Shown: one piece after another, positions 56,257 to 64,000 of the stretch | Layout: every line of letters starts with the position of its first letter | Numbering within the stretch: position 1 is the first letter of the stretch | From: Rhodocyclaceae bacterium | GTDB taxonomy: Bacteria; Pseudomonadota; Gammaproteobacteria; Burkholderiales; Rhodocyclaceae | DNA length: 64,000 nucleotides | Reading direction: 5' to 3' | Assembly (NCBI GenBank): GCA_020445945.1 | Contig: JAGRFQ010000001.1 | Coordinates: forward strand, 30,571-94,570 | Program-made: the position numbers and the translations under genes | The notes under the pieces: model-generated | Database searches by the model: none | What the model was told of the DNA's origin: nothing | Seen by the model: only the letters and a program-made list of their open reading frames with translations

Positions 56257-56314
56257 GCAGTCAAGGAGCAGTTTTGAAACGCGCGCCTAGCATCACAGGC
56301 GCGGGGGCGCGGCG

Positions 56315-56815
56315 TCAACTCGTTGGCAGCGCTTCGATGCGCTGCTCGGCGACGTCGCGCAGCAGATCGGCCACCCGGCCGCGGCCCGGAATGTCTGCCT
56401 CCGGCGCCAGTTCAGCCAGCGGCGCGAGGACGAAAGCGCGCTGGTGCATGCGCGGGTGGGGGACGGTGAGCTGCGGCAGGTCGAGGCGGGCGTCGCCGTA
56501 CAGCAGCAGATCGAGGTCGAGCGTGCGCGGCGCCATGCGGTAGTCGCGGGTGCGGCCGTGGCGGGTCTCGATATCCAGCAGCGCGTCGAGCAGCGCCGGG
56601 GCATTGAGTGCCGTGACAAGGTGGGCGACCGCGTTCACATAGTCCGGCTGCCCGCTGACGCCCACCGGGGCGCTGCGATACAGCCGCGAACAGGCGAGCA
56701 GCGTGGTCTCGGGCAGCGCCGCGAGCGCGGCGCAGGCGTCGTCGATGGCGCGCACCGGATGCCCCAGATTGGCGCCCAGGCCGATGAAGGCGTGGGTGGC
56801 TTGGGGTGGGGTCAC
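56315..56815 (-). CDS. folK: 6-hydroxymethyl-7,8-dihydropterin pyrophosphokinase
   Basis: This 166-residue folate-pathway enzyme transfers pyrophosphate from ATP to the pterin. Signatures are AFIGLGANLGHPVRAI, SRLYRSAPVGVSGQPDYVNAV, and RTLDLDLLLYGD followed by VPHPRMHQRAFVLAPLAELAP. Start: GTG 56815, overlapping the pcnB stop (GTGA), which fits pcnB-folK coupling; the longer frame upstream lies over pcnB. Confidence 0.95.
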   Translation of the reverse strand: MTPPQATHAFIGLGANLGHPVRAIDDACAALAALPETTLLACSRLYRSAPVGVSGQPDYVNAVAHLVTALNAPALLDALLDIETRHGRTRDYRMAPRTLDLDLLLYGDARLDLPQLTVPHPRMHQRAFVLAPLAELAPEADIPGRGRVADLLRDVAEQRIEALPTS

Positions 56816-58161
56816 GAGGCCTCGCCGTTCCCTCTGGCGCCACCGCCGGCCGGGCGCCTGCGCCGCCGCCTGCGCCGCTTGGCGGTGCCGGGTTCGGCCG
56901 GGCTGAGCATGCCTTCGCGCTCGTGGCCGCTGGCGTCGGCGAAATTCGCCCACCAGTCGACCAGTTCCATGTCGATCTCGCCGGACTGCGCGCGCAGGCG
57001 CAGGAAGTCCCACCCGGCGCGATAGCGCGGCTGCTCCAGCAGGCGGAACGGGGCCTTGCCGGCGCGTTTTTCGAAGCGCGGCTGGAGCGCCCAGATGTCC
57101 TTGATGTCGCCGGCGATGCGCCGCGTGATGGCGAGCTTCTCACCCTGCACGCTGAGCACTTCGTCCATTGCCTCGAACAGCGCCGGGTGGGTGTGCTCGC
57201 CCCTGGCCTTGCGTGCTTCCCAGTTGACCAGCACCTCGTGCCACAGCAGCGTGGCGAACAGAAAGCCCGGCGACACCGGCTTGCCTTCGCTCACGCGCTG
57301 GTCGGTGTTCTCCAGCGACAGCCACACGAAGCGCTCGCCCATCGGCTGCTCGAGAATCACGTCGAGCAGCGGCAGCAGGCCGTGATGCAGGCCTTGCTCG
57401 CGCAGTTCGGTGAGGCATTTGACCGCGTGGCCGGAGAGCAGCAGCTTGAGCATCTCGTCGAACAGCCGTGCCGCCGGCACGTTGTCCATCAGCTCCGCCA
57501 TTTCACGGATCGGGCGCCGCGCCACCGGGTCGATGGCGAGCCCCAGCTTGGCGCCGAGGCGCACCGCGCGCAGCATGCGCACCGGGTCTTCGCGGTAGCG
57601 CAGCTTCGGGTCGCCGATCATGCGCAGGGTTTTTTGCTGCAGGTCGGCCACGCCGTGGTGGTAGTCGATGATGTGCTCGGTGCTCGGATCGTAGTACAGC
57701 GCGTTGACCGTGAAATCGCGGCGCAGCGCGTCTTCGTGCTGATTGCCGAACACGTTGTCGTGGAGCACCCGGCCATGTGCGTCGGTCGACGTGGTGCTGG
57801 CGTCCTGCAGGGCGCGGAAGGTCGACACCTCGATCATCTCCTGACCGATCATCACGTGCACGATCCTGAAGCGCCGGCCGATGATGCGCGCGCGGCGAAA
57901 CAGGCGGCGCACCTCTTCGGGCGTGGCGCTGGTGGCCACGTCGTAGTCCTTGGGTGTCTGGTCGACCAGCAGGTCGCGGATCGCGCCGCCGACGATGAAG
58001 GCCTGAAAGCCCGCCTCCTGCAGCACGGTGCACACCTTGCGGGCGGCGTGGGACACGTCGGCGGCGGTAATGCCGTGCGTCTGCACGGGGATCAGGGCTG
58101 GGGCGCTGTCGCTGCCCGGTGCGGCGCGGCGAAACACCTTGCGCAGCAGTTTGCGGATCAT
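56812..58161 (-). CDS. pcnB: Poly(A) polymerase I
   Basis: This 449-residue nucleotidyltransferase adds 3' poly(A) tails that promote RNA decay. The head domain has FIVGGAIRDLLVDQTPKDYDVATSATPEEV (catalytic GG and DxD) and RRFRIVHVMIG. The tail is basic and ends in a polyArg/Gly stretch (AKRRRRRRRRPAGGGARG), which probably binds RNA. It resembles PcnB rather than CCA-adding enzyme because of the FRRARIIGRRFRIVHV segment. Confidence 0.94.
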   Translation of the reverse strand: MIRKLLRKVFRRAAPGSDSAPALIPVQTHGITAADVSHAARKVCTVLQEAGFQAFIVGGAIRDLLVDQTPKDYDVATSATPEEVRRLFRRARIIGRRFRIVHVMIGQEMIEVSTFRALQDASTTSTDAHGRVLHDNVFGNQHEDALRRDFTVNALYYDPSTEHIIDYHHGVADLQQKTLRMIGDPKLRYREDPVRMLRAVRLGAKLGLAIDPVARRPIREMAELMDNVPAARLFDEMLKLLLSGHAVKCLTELREQGLHHGLLPLLDVILEQPMGERFVWLSLENTDQRVSEGKPVSPGFLFATLLWHEVLVNWEARKARGEHTHPALFEAMDEVLSVQGEKLAITRRIAGDIKDIWALQPRFEKRAGKAPFRLLEQPRYRAGWDFLRLRAQSGEIDMELVDWWANFADASGHEREGMLSPAEPGTAKRRRRRRRRPAGGGARGNGEAS

Positions 58162-58237
58162 TGCTGGGTCGATGTGCTTTGGATTGAGCCGGCAATCATA
58201 CCGCAGAGTCCGCCGGACGGCCTACGCCCGCCCGGGC

Positions 58238-58900
58238 TCAGCGGAGGCTGATCACCGGCCAGGCATGCAGCCGGGCGTGCTCGCGCAGGGTTTCGTCGGG
58301 GTCGACCGCGACCGGATGGGTGACCGTTGCCAGCAGCGGCAGGTCGTTGTGCGAGTCGCTGTAGAACCAGCGTCGCGCAAAGCTGCCGCTGTGCAGGCCG
58401 AGGGTTTCGAGCCAGCGCTCGACGCGCTCGATCTTGCCCGCCTTGAAGGCCGGCATGCCGCGCGGCTTGCCGGTGAAGGCGCCGCGCTCCTGCGCGGCGA
58501 TGGTGGCGACCAGGTGGGGAATGCCGAACTCGCGCGCGATGGGGCCGGTGACGAAGCTGTTGGTGGCGGTGACGATCGCCAGCAGCGCCCCGTCGGCACG
58601 GTGTTTTTCGACCAGCGCGCGGGCCTGTGCGGTGATCATCGGGCGGATCGACACGGTCATGAATTCGGCGTGCCAGGCGTCGAGTTGGGTGCGCTCGTGA
58701 CGCGCCAGCGGGGCGAGCTGGAAGTCGAGGAACTCGAAAATGTCGAGCGTGCCGGCCTTGTACTGCTCGTAAAAGGCGATGTTGCGCGTCTCGTACACTT
58801 CGCGGTCGAGCACGCCCTTGCCGATCAGAAACTCGGCCCAGGCAAAGTCGGAGTCGCCGGCCAGCAAGGTGTTGTCGAGGTCAAACAGAACCAGGTCCAT
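58238..58900 (-). CDS. HAD-IB family phosphatase (SerB-like)
   Basis: This 220-residue HAD hydrolase has motif I LFDLDNTLLAGDSD, motif II IVTATNSFVT, Lys in GKPRGMPAFKAGKIERV and motif III/IV YSDSHNDLPLL. It belongs to the HAD-IB group with SerB and the CicA-like phosphatases. The DNTLL/SDSHNDLPLL pattern fits the histidinol- or phosphoserine-phosphatase-like YfhB subgroup. The true substrate is uncertain. It lies between hda and pcnB, a conserved position. Confidence 0.9.
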   Translation of the reverse strand: MDLVLFDLDNTLLAGDSDFAWAEFLIGKGVLDREVYETRNIAFYEQYKAGTLDIFEFLDFQLAPLARHERTQLDAWHAEFMTVSIRPMITAQARALVEKHRADGALLAIVTATNSFVTGPIAREFGIPHLVATIAAQERGAFTGKPRGMPAFKAGKIERVERWLETLGLHSGSFARRWFYSDSHNDLPLLATVTHPVAVDPDETLREHARLHAWPVISLR

Positions 58901-58919
58901 AGCGTTTCCGTGTCGTCGG

Positions 58920-59582
58920 TCAGATGGTCAGTTCGCTCTGCAGCAGCGTGCGCAGCAGCGGCAGGGTGATGGCGCGTTTGCGTTCGAGCGAGGCGAGGTC
59001 GAGGGCGTTGAGGGTGTGCACCAGGCTCGGCATGTCGCGGCGGCCGTGGCGCATCAGGTAGCTCACCACGTCGCCGTCGAGGCGCAGCCCGCGCTGGGTG
59101 GCGAGCGCGCTCAGGATGGCGGCGCGCGCGGTGTCGGTGAGTGGCTGGATCTCGAAGCTCAGGCACTGGCTGATGCGGGTGCGCAGATCGTCGCGCAGCA
59201 CCAGCGAGGCGGGGGCGCGGTCGCCCGCCAGCAGCAGGGTCTGGCCGTTTTCGCGGGCGCGGTTGAAGGCGTTGAAGAGTGCGATCTGGGTGCTGCCGCC
59301 AAGGCGGTGAACGTCATCGACGGCGACCAGCGCCGGGCGTGGTGGGACGCCGTCAACCAGCGCGCTGACGGGGAGGTAGCGCGCCGCGTTGGCGGCTGCG
59401 CAGGTCGCGCGCAGCAGATGGCTGCGCCCGGCGCAGCGCTCGCCCCACAGGTAGATGTGTCCGCGCTGCTGTCCGCTGGCCACTGCGCGCAGGCTCGCCA
59501 GCAAGGCGGCGTTGTCGCCCACGAAGAAGTTGTCCAGCGTCGGCGGTGCGTCGAGGCGGATGTCGAGTACCAGCTGCTTCAT
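58920..59582 (-). CDS. hda: DnaA-related regulatory inactivator Hda
   Basis: This 220-residue AAA+ protein stimulates DnaA-ATP hydrolysis to prevent re-initiation of replication. The N-terminal KQLVLDI is the clamp-binding motif. The P-loop GERCAGRSHLL has Arg in place of Lys, as in E. coli Hda. VAVDDVHRLGG is the Walker B and LRDDLRTRISQCLSFEI the Box VII-like Arg-finger region. It follows perM with a 4-base overlap. Confidence 0.93.
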   Translation of the reverse strand: MKQLVLDIRLDAPPTLDNFFVGDNAALLASLRAVASGQQRGHIYLWGERCAGRSHLLRATCAAANAARYLPVSALVDGVPPRPALVAVDDVHRLGGSTQIALFNAFNRARENGQTLLLAGDRAPASLVLRDDLRTRISQCLSFEIQPLTDTARAAILSALATQRGLRLDGDVVSYLMRHGRRDMPSLVHTLNALDLASLERKRAITLPLLRTLLQSELTI

Positions 59583-60664
59583 GCCTGATCCTCGTCGCCG
59601 TCACCGAGGTAAACGTGGCTGGCGAAGTAGGCGCTGCGCAGTTCGCGCAAACCCACCAGCAGCGCGGCGCTGGCGGGCAGGGCGACGAGCACGCCGACAA
59701 AGCCGAACAGCTGGCCGAAGGCCATCAGCGCAAAGATGACCGCCAGCGGATGCAGACCGATGCGCTCGCCGACGATGTAGGGCGTGAGCAGGAAGCTCTC
59801 GATCAGCTGGCCCAGCGAATACACCACGGCCACCCCGATGATCGGCGGCCAGCCGGCGTTTTGCAGCAGCGCAGAGATCAGCGCCAGCGCCAGCCCGACC
59901 GAAAAACCGACGAAGGGGACGAACACCAGCAGCCCGGTGACGACCCCCACCGGCAGCGCAAAGCGCAGTCCGGCGAGCCACAGGCCGATGCTGTAGAACA
60001 CCGCCAGCAGCAGCATCACCGAGAGCTGGCCGCGCAGGAACTCGGACATCACGCGGTCGATGTCGCCGAGGATGCGCACCGCGCGCCCCACCACCGGGCG
60101 CGGGATGATGGCGCGGATGCCGTCGAGAATGTGCGGCCACTCCTGCAGCAGGTAGAACATCACCATCGGAATCAGCAGCAGATTGGCGAAAAAGCCGATC
60201 ACCGCCGCGCCGCCGGTACTGGCCTTCTTGAGCAGGCCGGGCAGCAGGTCCTGCGCCGAGCTCCAGTTCTCCGCCACCCACTGACGCACCGAGCCGGGGT
60301 CGAGCTGCAGGGTGATGTCGAACTGATCCTTGAGCAGCGGGACGACCCGCGCGTTGAGCATGTCGACCAGATCGGGCAGGCGCGCCACCAGTTGCACGCC
60401 TTCCTTGTAGACCATCGGCACCAGAATCAGTAGCAGCAGGGCCAGCCCCAGCCCTTGCAGGGTGATCACTACCAGCACCGCCGCGGCGCGCGGCAGGCGG
60501 CGCGCGACCAGCCAGTTCACCCCCGGATCGCAGATGTAGGCCAGCACCGCGGCGATGGCGAAGGGGGCAAGGATCGGCGCGAGCAGCCACAGCAGGACGA
60601 GGAGGGCGAGCCCGACGCCGACCCAGATGGCCGTTTGCAGTTGACGGGCGCGAAGTGAAGCCAT
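59579..60664 (-). CDS. AI-2E/PerM family transporter
   Basis: This 361-residue membrane protein has ~8 helices and the family core (PILAPFAIAAVLAYICDPGVNWL, GFFANLLLIPMVMFYLLQEWPHI, EFLRGQLSVMLLLAVFYSIGLWLAGLRFALPVGVVTGLLVFVPFVGF). E. coli TqsA and PerM belong here, but transport of AI-2 is established only for some. Start: ATG 60664 (MASLRARQLQTA); the in-phase upstream extension is not conserved. It is divergent from purM. Confidence 0.9.
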   Translation of the reverse strand: MASLRARQLQTAIWVGVGLALLVLLWLLAPILAPFAIAAVLAYICDPGVNWLVARRLPRAAAVLVVITLQGLGLALLLLILVPMVYKEGVQLVARLPDLVDMLNARVVPLLKDQFDITLQLDPGSVRQWVAENWSSAQDLLPGLLKKASTGGAAVIGFFANLLLIPMVMFYLLQEWPHILDGIRAIIPRPVVGRAVRILGDIDRVMSEFLRGQLSVMLLLAVFYSIGLWLAGLRFALPVGVVTGLLVFVPFVGFSVGLALALISALLQNAGWPPIIGVAVVYSLGQLIESFLLTPYIVGERIGLHPLAVIFALMAFGQLFGFVGVLVALPASAALLVGLRELRSAYFASHVYLGDGDEDQA

Positions 60665-60793
60665 TCGATGTAAAATGCGCAGTTCGATTTTGGGGCCTGC
60701 GGCGCGTGGCGCAAGCGAGCCCCGACACTGTAGTCGCAAGCTGCGACAGGCTCAAGCGCGCGGCCATGCGCCGCGCCATCGACTCAACGAGGT

Positions 60794-61834
<1,041 letters not shown>

Positions 61835-61911
61835 TCGATCGGTCGGCTGTGGTAGCGTCCGCCTAAGGCTTTGTCATACCGACGCGCTGCTCGCGCAGGC
61901 AGGGAGGCACC

Positions 61912-63066
61912 ATGCTCACCATGCACCGCCGTACGCTGGCCACTACGATCATTGTGCTGCTGCTGGGGTTGACGGCGTGTGCCAAGCCGTATCGCCTGGC
62001 CGAGTTCGATCCGCCGCAGCCGTCCTTTTCGGGGATCGATCCGGCCCTGACCGCATCCGGCGCCGGCACCCTGGTCGCGATTCACGGCATGTGCCATCAC
62101 TCGCCGACGTGGTTTCAGGGGGTGCTCACGCGATTGGCGCGCCATCTCGGTGCGGCGCATTCCGGCGAGTGGTCGCCGCATCCGGTGGGCGAGGCGTACG
62201 GTGTCATCGCGCGCAAGGCGGACATCGTTCGCGGCGCGCAGCGCTTGCGTGTCTACGGCATCCTCTATTCGGAGGTGACCAAACCCCTCAAGGTGAAACA
62301 CCTCTGCCCGGACGTCAAAGGCGGCAACGAGGTGTGTGAGCCGGCGCAGTCGAGCTACGACCGCGACCGGGCCGGAATCAACAATGCGCTCAAGAATACG
62401 CTGCTGAACGATTGCCTCGCCGACGCGGTGATTTATCTCGGCCCGACCGGCGAGACGATCCGGGCGGGGGTGGGCGCGGCGCTCGATGCCATCTACCGGG
62501 ACATGGCGGCAGATGCGGCGCTTGCCACGGGGCCGGTGATGTACCTGAGCGAGAGTCTCGGCAGCAAGGTGCTGGGGGATGCGCTGGTGTGCAGCACGCC
62601 GGAGATTGCCGAGCGGGTCTATCCGCAGCTTGCGCGGACAAGCCATTTGTTTCTCTCGGCAAACCAGATTCCGCTGCTCAATCTCGGCCATCGCGGGCCG
62701 GGGTGCCCCGAAGCGGTCGCGAGTCGCAATGTCGCGCCGCTGGGCATGCGGGGGAGCGAGGGCGGGGTTCGCGGTTTGGCCGCGCTGATCCAGCGCGCGC
62801 AATCCGGGCCCAGAACGCTGCAGAGGCGCGAACCCACCGTGGTGGTGGCATTCACCGACCCCAACGACCTGCTGAGTTATGAGGTCGATGCCGCCGATTT
62901 CGGCGGGTTGCCGGTGGTGAACGTGATTGTCAGCAACGACTGGACGTGGTTCCGGGTGCTTGAAAACCCCCTGTCCGCGCACCGGAATTATCTGGAGAAC
63001 GACGCCGTCGTCGATGTGTTGCGCTGTGGGCGTCGGGGCGCTGCGGGAGGCGTTTGCCGGCCTTGA
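61912..63066 (+). CDS. Lipoprotein with alpha/beta-hydrolase-like features, function unknown
   Basis: This 384-residue protein begins with a lipoprotein signal (LATTIIVLLLGLTAC; lipobox LTAC). Early VAIHGMCHHSPTWF resembles the HG oxyanion region of alpha/beta hydrolases, and YLSESLGSKVLGDAL the nucleophile elbow, but with Ser replacing the first Gly of G-x-S-x-G. The central region has several Cys. The last third (PTVVVAFTDPNDLLSYEV, NVIVSNDWTWFRVLENPLSAHRNYLEND) supplies Asp and His that could complete a triad. I do not recognise a named family. GGGAGG is 5 bases before the ATG. Confidence 0.75.
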   Translation: MLTMHRRTLATTIIVLLLGLTACAKPYRLAEFDPPQPSFSGIDPALTASGAGTLVAIHGMCHHSPTWFQGVLTRLARHLGAAHSGEWSPHPVGEAYGVIARKADIVRGAQRLRVYGILYSEVTKPLKVKHLCPDVKGGNEVCEPAQSSYDRDRAGINNALKNTLLNDCLADAVIYLGPTGETIRAGVGAALDAIYRDMAADAALATGPVMYLSESLGSKVLGDALVCSTPEIAERVYPQLARTSHLFLSANQIPLLNLGHRGPGCPEAVASRNVAPLGMRGSEGGVRGLAALIQRAQSGPRTLQRREPTVVVAFTDPNDLLSYEVDAADFGGLPVVNVIVSNDWTWFRVLENPLSAHRNYLENDAVVDVLRCGRRGAAGGVCRP

Positions 63067-63206
63067 CGGACAAGGCGCCTTGCAATGCTCCGGATTGTCG
63101 TGTCATGCACGCTGATGTGTCTGTGAAGCAACTTGCGGCCTGCGCTGCGGTCCCAGCCTGAGGTGCGCTATGCTGCATGGCGAAACGATAGAAGTGTGAT
63201 CCGTTC

Positions 63207-64000
63207 ATGGCGTTGAAAAACAGATGGGTCGTGGTGGTCAGCATGCTTGGCCTGGGGCTGGCGGCGGTGTGGGCGTATCAGGCCCAGCGCGGCGCGGCGC
63301 CTGCGGCTGCGCCAGCCGTGGCTGCCGCGCCGGCTCAGGGGGCGCGTGCCACGGCGGTGGAGGCGGCGCCGGTGGCGCGTCGCGCGCTGACCGATGAGGT
63401 GACGGCGGTCGGTTCGCTGCGCTCGGACGAGTCGGTGGTGTTGCGCCCCGAGATTGCCGGCCGGATTGCGGCGATCGGCTTTGCCGAAGGCCAGCCGGTG
63501 ACGCGCGGTACGGTGCTGGTGCAACTCGATGCGGCGATCCAGCAGGCCGAATTGCAACGCGCCCGCGCGGCGCTGGCGCTGGCGCAGGCCAACCACCGGC
63601 GCAATCAGGATTTGTTCGAGCGCAAGTTCGTCAGCCGCCGCGCGCTCGACGAAGCCGGCGCGAGTCTGAAAGTGGCCGAGGCCGAGGCGCAGGTGGCGCA
63701 GGCACGGCTGGCGCGCATGGCGGTGCGCGCGCCCTTCGATGGCATCGTCGGCATCCGCAACGTGAGCGTGGGCGATTACGTGAAGGAAGGCGCCGATCTG
63801 GTCAACCTCGAAGCCATCGACACGCTGAAGGTGGATTTCCGCCTGCCAGAGCGTTACCTCGACAAGCTGCGTACCGGGCAGACGGTAAGCCTCGGCGTCG
63901 ATGCGCTGCCCGAGCGCAGCTTCGCGTCCACGGTGGTGGCCATCGACCCGCTGATCGAGGCCGGCAACCGCGCGGTGGTGCTGCGCGCCACGCTCGACAA
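63207..64000 (+). CDS. RND efflux periplasmic adaptor (HlyD/MFP family), 3' end outside window
   Basis: An open frame starts at ATG 63207 and runs past the window end (264 codons visible). The N-terminus has a membrane/signal segment (WVVVVSMLGLGLAAVWAY) and an Ala/Pro-rich linker. The adaptor core follows: VTAVGSLRSDESVVLRPEIAGRIAAIGFAEGQPVTRGTVLVQLD (lipoyl half), a coiled-coil hairpin (ELQRARAALALAQANHRRNQDLFERKFVSRRALDE), ARMAVRAPFDGIVGIRNVSVGDYV (second lipoyl half) and the beta-barrel start. It bridges an RND pump and an outer-membrane channel; the pump gene should follow outside. The 140-base region before it shows no clear promoter. Confidence 0.92.
   Translation, partial: MALKNRWVVVVSMLGLGLAAVWAYQAQRGAAPAAAPAVAAAPAQGARATAVEAAPVARRALTDEVTAVGSLRSDESVVLRPEIAGRIAAIGFAEGQPVTRGTVLVQLDAAIQQAELQRARAALALAQANHRRNQDLFERKFVSRRALDEAGASLKVAEAEAQVAQARLARMAVRAPFDGIVGIRNVSVGDYVKEGADLVNLEAIDTLKVDFRLPERYLDKLRTGQTVSLGVDALPERSFASTVVAIDPLIEAGNRAVVLRATLD

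Noticed and set aside
53749-56277. 842-codon open frame antisense to panC, panB and the deoxynucleoside kinase
   Set aside because: It is a shadow of three genes with complete catalytic motifs; the His/Arg/Ala-rich translation has no family features.
58920-59582. Hda P-loop with Arg instead of the Walker A Lys (GERCAGRSHLL)
   Set aside because: E. coli Hda has the same Lys-to-Arg change, so this is a family trait rather than an anomaly.

Overview
The window is a gene-dense, high-GC chromosomal segment of a betaproteobacterium. The best guess is Rhodocyclales (Thauera/Azoarcus/Aromatoleum-like), judged from product similarity and gene order: ffh next to a CcsA-like gene, rhodanese-grxC-secB-gpsA, purM-perM-hda-pcnB-folK-panB-panC, and a denitrification-type NO reductase. 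This assignment rests on recognised families, not on a search. I see no rRNA, tRNA, CRISPR array, insertion sequence or prophage. Nearly all the sequence is coding, on both strands, with many 4-base ATGA/GTGA overlaps. No gene-free stretch exceeds 300 bases; the longest are 52951-53209, 40107-40346, 53654-53856 and 43008-43201.

Layout. 1-8.9 kb: end of a TPR protein, argB, a secreted beta-helix protein, hsp20, then an operon of a TPR response regulator, a lipoprotein RNase, a barstar-like inhibitor and nudB, followed by aspS, a DUF502 protein and an FmdB zinc ribbon. 9-15 kb: type IV pilus genes pilD-pilC-pilB, a CorB/HlyC protein and a CcsA-like membrane protein. 15-24 kb: ffh with a coupled DUF455 gene, cytochrome c4, engB, a predicted small RNA, hemB, a HAD nucleotidase with bioC and bioB, comF and trmL. 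24-31.7 kb: the ArsR-rhodanese-grxC-secB-SH3-gpsA operon, divergent from gpmA-envC-ctpA-unknown-moeB. 31.7-37.6 kb: ribD, nrdR, glyA, a histidine phosphatase and TRAP permease subunits. 37.6-43 kb: a rubrerythrin / Fe-S protein / DUF3501 operon, and pepN. 43-51 kb: a DUF4212/sodium-solute symporter with its two-component system, then cytochrome b561 / DUF1924 / diheme cytochrome c with a second two-component system. 51-53.7 kb: norCB and a CBS-domain protein. 53.8-64 kb: panC, panB, a deoxynucleoside kinase, folK, pcnB, a HAD phosphatase, hda, perM, purM, an unknown lipoprotein and the start of an RND efflux adaptor.

The most notable observations are non-coding. (1) Between engB and hemB, on the minus strand, lies a well-formed candidate small RNA: a promoter with 17-bp spacing, three hairpins, and a terminator hairpin with a U-run. 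Three of the four loops are C/U-rich and look like anti-Shine-Dalgarno sequences. (2) Four repeats spaced exactly 11 bp apart lie upstream of the symporter operon, next to its own OmpR-type regulator. (3) A four-part OxyR-like array lies upstream of the rubrerythrin operon. (4) A CTTAAG-type tandem box precedes the cytochrome b561/DHC operon, which ends with a QseBC/PmrAB-like pair. (5) A DNR/FNR box precedes norC. (6) A sigma-32-like promoter and a possible thermosensor leader precede hsp20.

Notable protein-level points are a lipoprotein RNase with a barstar partner, a receiver domain with Glu at the phosphorylation site, a DUF455 gene whose only plausible full-length start is CTG overlapping the ffh stop, and an EF-hand-like loop inside the symporter.
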